64,000 bases of DNA, from assembly GCF_001189295.1 (NCBI RefSeq), contig NZ_CP012159.1:1054001-1118000 (forward strand), read 5' to 3'. The notes under the pieces were generated by a model. That model did no database searches and was not told the origin of the DNA. It saw only the letters and a program-made list of their open reading frames with translations. The stretch is from Chondromyces crocatus (GTDB lineage: Bacteria > Myxococcota_A > Polyangia > Polyangiales > Polyangiaceae). Below are positions 61,646-64,000 of the stretch, one piece after another (positions within the stretch are counted from its first letter, which is position 1; each line of letters opens with the position of its first letter). The position numbers and the translations under genes are program-made.

Positions 61646-63852
61646 CGGGCCTCCACGTGCACCTGGAGTTCGAGTTCCGCGAGTTCGGTGAGGGAGGCGT
61701 CGCCGGAGAGCCAGGCGAGGTGGTCCTCGCCGCGGAGGTAGTGGGTGAAAAACGCGGTGACGTACGCCTTCGCGATCTGCTGCTGCGCGCGTCGTGGCAG
61801 GGCGGAGGCGCCTCCCGATGGGGCCTGGAGGTCGAGCGAGGTGGTGTAGCCGTAAGGGGTCACGCCGGGCACGGTGACCAGGTGGCGAGGGGCCGGCACG
61901 GTGTCGGCAAGGGCGCTGGACGCGTGCGGGCGCTCGGGCAGGCTGCCGTCCGTGAGGCTGCGCAGCTCCAGGGTCGGTGGCAATCCGGCGAGGTGGTGGC
62001 CGCTCTGCGCCGCGTCAGGGGGCGCGAGCAGGGCCACGGCGCGCACGTCGAACAAGCTCTCTCGGTCGAGGGCGAGGCCCAGGGCCGCTGTACCACCGAG
62101 GCCGTGGCCGAGGAGCCCGACGCGCTCGAAGTCGGCGAGCAGAAGTCCTCGCGAGCCTGCGCGGAGGTGCGCCAGCGCGTCACGCAGCGCTGCGGCGCGA
62201 CGGACGGGGCCCTCTTCGGGCGTGAGCCACGACAGATCGGGCGCGATGACGACGAAGCCGTGGCGCGCCAGGTGGGCCATGAGGCCGGAGAGCTGGCGGT
62301 AGTCCTGGGTCGTGTCGTCTCGGCCTCCCTCGCCCTGGAGGCGCCTCGTGTGGGCCAGCGCGACCACGGGGAACGGCGCCTCTGTGGCGACGGCCGCGCC
62401 TTCTCCGCTCGCCTGTGCCGGGTAATAGAGCAGCGCCGTCATGCGCTCCGGGCTCTGGTACACGAGGCCCTCGAAGGGTCGGGCGTCGGCGTAGCAGGCG
62501 TCCTCCGAGAGCGGGACGTCGGTGAGGCGGCGGAAACCGGCGGCATGGCGGCCAGCGCGGAGCGGCGAGGGGACCGCGGGGGATGAGGCTCGGACGTGGG
62601 GGACGGGCTCTGGCTTCGTGACCTGCGCGGTGTGCGAAGGTGTAGCGCTCGTGGCGGGCGCGATGTGCGAAGGCACCGCGCTCGTGGCGGGCGCGGTGGA
62701 GGGCGACGGGGCCGCGTGCGGAGGCGTGGTCTCCGAGGGGGGTGATCCCGTCGGCGGCTCGAACACCGCCTCCTGGCGCATCGTGGAGGAGGGGGCCGCG
62801 CTTTCGGTCGGCATCGAGGGGGCCTCGGGGAGCCGGATCGAGGAGGGGCCGCCCGGCGTCGCCGTCGGTCCAGGTGTCGGGCGCGGCGGAGGCATCGACG
62901 AGAAGATGGCGCGCCGGAACCAGCCCGCCGTGTCGCGGGAGAAATGGGCCACGTGATCCCCGGCGACGACGACCGCTTCGAGACGCGAGGGCGGTCCTCC
63001 GGCACGCTGGAGCAGCGACACCTCGGCGCATCGCCCGAGTTCGGTCGCGAAGATCTGAGGCCCACGCCAGGGCAACGCCGGGTCGTCGTTGTCGCGGACC
63101 CAGTGCCCCACACCGGCGACCTTCAGCGGCGCGACCAGCTCGAAGTGCCCACGCTTGCCCGTTCTGCCTTGAAGCAGGGCCGGACGCCCGCTCACGCCCG
63201 ACAGGATCTCGGTGGGCTCGCTCCACACCCGGTCCGGGCCGCACCAGCAGTGCATCAGCGTGTCCCCACGGCGCGCGATCACCTCCAGGTGGCCAGCGCC
63301 GCCGAGGTTGCTCTGCACCAGCGCCACCGCATCGAGCCGCCCCACACCAGCGCCGATGAGCACGGGGCCGCGCCAGGGCAAGCCCGACGTGTCGTTGTCG
63401 CGGACCCAGTGGGCGAGGCCGCCGGCCGAGATCGGCGTGACCAGCTCGAAGCAACCCCGGTGACCCCACGTACCCTGGATGAGCGCAGGAGCGCCCGTCA
63501 CGCCCGAGGTCAGCGGGTACGCGCTGCTCCACGTCGCGCCGAGTTCCGCCGGGCGCCAGAAGAGCGCGAGCCGATCGCCGGCACGCGCCGCGACCTCCAG
63601 GTTCCCCGGGTCGCCGAAGTTGCTGCGGATGAGCGACACCGCGTCGACGGGCCCGAGCTCTGCCCCGAAGGTGTTCACGTAACGCCACACCGGCGGATCA
63701 CTGGACGTATCGAGGACGTGGTGGGCGATGCCATAAGGCGGACCGTCGAGCGGCACCAGCAGCTCGGCCCCGTCCCGTCCAGCACCATCCTGGAGAAAGA
63801 AGCCGCCACGACCGGCGCTCTGGACGAAAAAGCCGCTGTTCCTGATGGGCAT
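61642..63852 (-). CDS. PLL-like beta-propeller lectin domain fused to an alpha/beta-hydrolase-like domain lacking the nucleophile
   Basis: 736 residues from the ATG at 63852; no signal peptide is seen. Residues about 10-310 hold at least six propeller repeats of the PLL type, alternating forms like GNLEVAARAGDRLALFWR and GCFELVTPISAGGLAHWVRDND, known from fucose-binding lectins. A Pro/Ser/Thr linker (about 320-435) follows. Residues 440-736 are an alpha/beta-hydrolase fold with FPVVALAHTRR, FVVIAPDLSW and GLLGHGLGGTAALGLAL. The nucleophile elbow reads G-H-G584-L-G, Gly where the catalytic Ser should be. Its stop overlaps the start of the next gene, so the two are coupled. Confidence 0.82.
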   Translation of the reverse strand: MPIRNSGFFVQSAGRGGFFLQDGAGRDGAELLVPLDGPPYGIAHHVLDTSSDPPVWRYVNTFGAELGPVDAVSLIRSNFGDPGNLEVAARAGDRLALFWRPAELGATWSSAYPLTSGVTGAPALIQGTWGHRGCFELVTPISAGGLAHWVRDNDTSGLPWRGPVLIGAGVGRLDAVALVQSNLGGAGHLEVIARRGDTLMHCWCGPDRVWSEPTEILSGVSGRPALLQGRTGKRGHFELVAPLKVAGVGHWVRDNDDPALPWRGPQIFATELGRCAEVSLLQRAGGPPSRLEAVVVAGDHVAHFSRDTAGWFRRAIFSSMPPPRPTPGPTATPGGPSSIRLPEAPSMPTESAAPSSTMRQEAVFEPPTGSPPSETTPPHAAPSPSTAPATSAVPSHIAPATSATPSHTAQVTKPEPVPHVRASSPAVPSPLRAGRHAAGFRRLTDVPLSEDACYADARPFEGLVYQSPERMTALLYYPAQASGEGAAVATEAPFPVVALAHTRRLQGEGGRDDTTQDYRQLSGLMAHLARHGFVVIAPDLSWLTPEEGPVRRAAALRDALAHLRAGSRGLLLADFERVGLLGHGLGGTAALGLALDRESLFDVRAVALLAPPDAAQSGHHLAGLPPTLELRSLTDGSLPERPHASSALADTVPAPRHLVTVPGVTPYGYTTSLDLQAPSGGASALPRRAQQQIAKAYVTAFFTHYLRGEDHLAWLSGDASLTELAELELQVHVEAR

Positions 63853-64000
63853 GGCGCAGACCCGACGCTGCTTCGACGGGGGCACGCAGCATAGCCTCCG
63901 CGGCTGCATCCCGGGAGCATGATCAACCGGCCGAGCGCGCATCGAGCGGCCACGAAGCGTGCCCTTCCCCGCCGCGCGAGGCCGTCAGCGTCACGTTGAG

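Overview
The window is about 64 kb of very GC-rich bacterial DNA. The gene content points to a myxobacterium, most likely a Sorangium/Polyangium/Chondromyces-type organism. The reasons are a one-gene NRPS-PKS, a complete type II secretion operon in the deltaproteobacterial style with gspN, an NtrC-type regulator, a PLL-like beta-propeller protein, and several lipoproteins and hypotheticals with no clear counterpart elsewhere. The organism call is inference; no rRNA or tRNA gene was seen.

Layout. 1-285 is the 3' end of a probable TetR-type regulator. It is followed by a 42-bp tandem repeat array and the 3' flank of a giant NRPS-PKS gene (1113-12743, minus; C-A-T-C-A(N-MT)-T-KS-AT-ACP-TE). A leader of about 1.2 kb upstream of that gene holds perfect palindromes and a TTGACA promoter-like site, and then comes a FabH-like ketosynthase III (13917-14948). 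A radical SAM gene (15142-16002) separates this from a 14-gene type II secretion operon on the minus strand, running gspC, small membrane protein, gspD, gspE, gspF, gspG-like, gspG, gspH, gspI, gspJ, gspK, gspL, gspM, gspN (31534 down to 16207). An NtrC-type response regulator lies just upstream of it (31763-33193).

From 33405 to 37654 there are an isochorismatase-like hydrolase, a small conserved protein, a thioredoxin-like [2Fe-2S] protein, a repeat-rich lipoprotein and a ferritin-like lipoprotein. From 37931 to 43125 there is a tight iron-siderophore style operon: two ABC exporter-fold half-transporters, a siderophore-interacting flavin reductase and an LCMT-like methyltransferase. It resembles IrtAB with the reductase as a separate gene. 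A repeat-rich gene-poor stretch (43126-45931) carries 21-bp and 24-bp arrays and one hypothetical gene, followed by an L,D-transpeptidase lipoprotein.

The most interesting unit is 47504-57683. An ECF sigma factor and its probable membrane anti-sigma factor face, across a 337-bp gap, an inorganic-carbon uptake operon: SulP bicarbonate transporter, DabA, DabB, a second NuoL/M-like subunit and a TauD-like dioxygenase. The gap contains two divergent copies of the same ECF-type promoter, GGAACC-N17-GTCT, sharing further sequence around the -10 element. One faces the sigma gene and one faces the carbon operon, so the sigma factor very probably controls itself and bicarbonate/CO2 uptake.

The right end (57786-63852, minus) has a membrane hypothetical, an alpha/beta hydrolase, an inositol-phosphatase/ADP-ribosylglycohydrolase fusion with altered metal ligands, and a PLL-like beta-propeller joined to a hydrolase that has lost its nucleophile serine.
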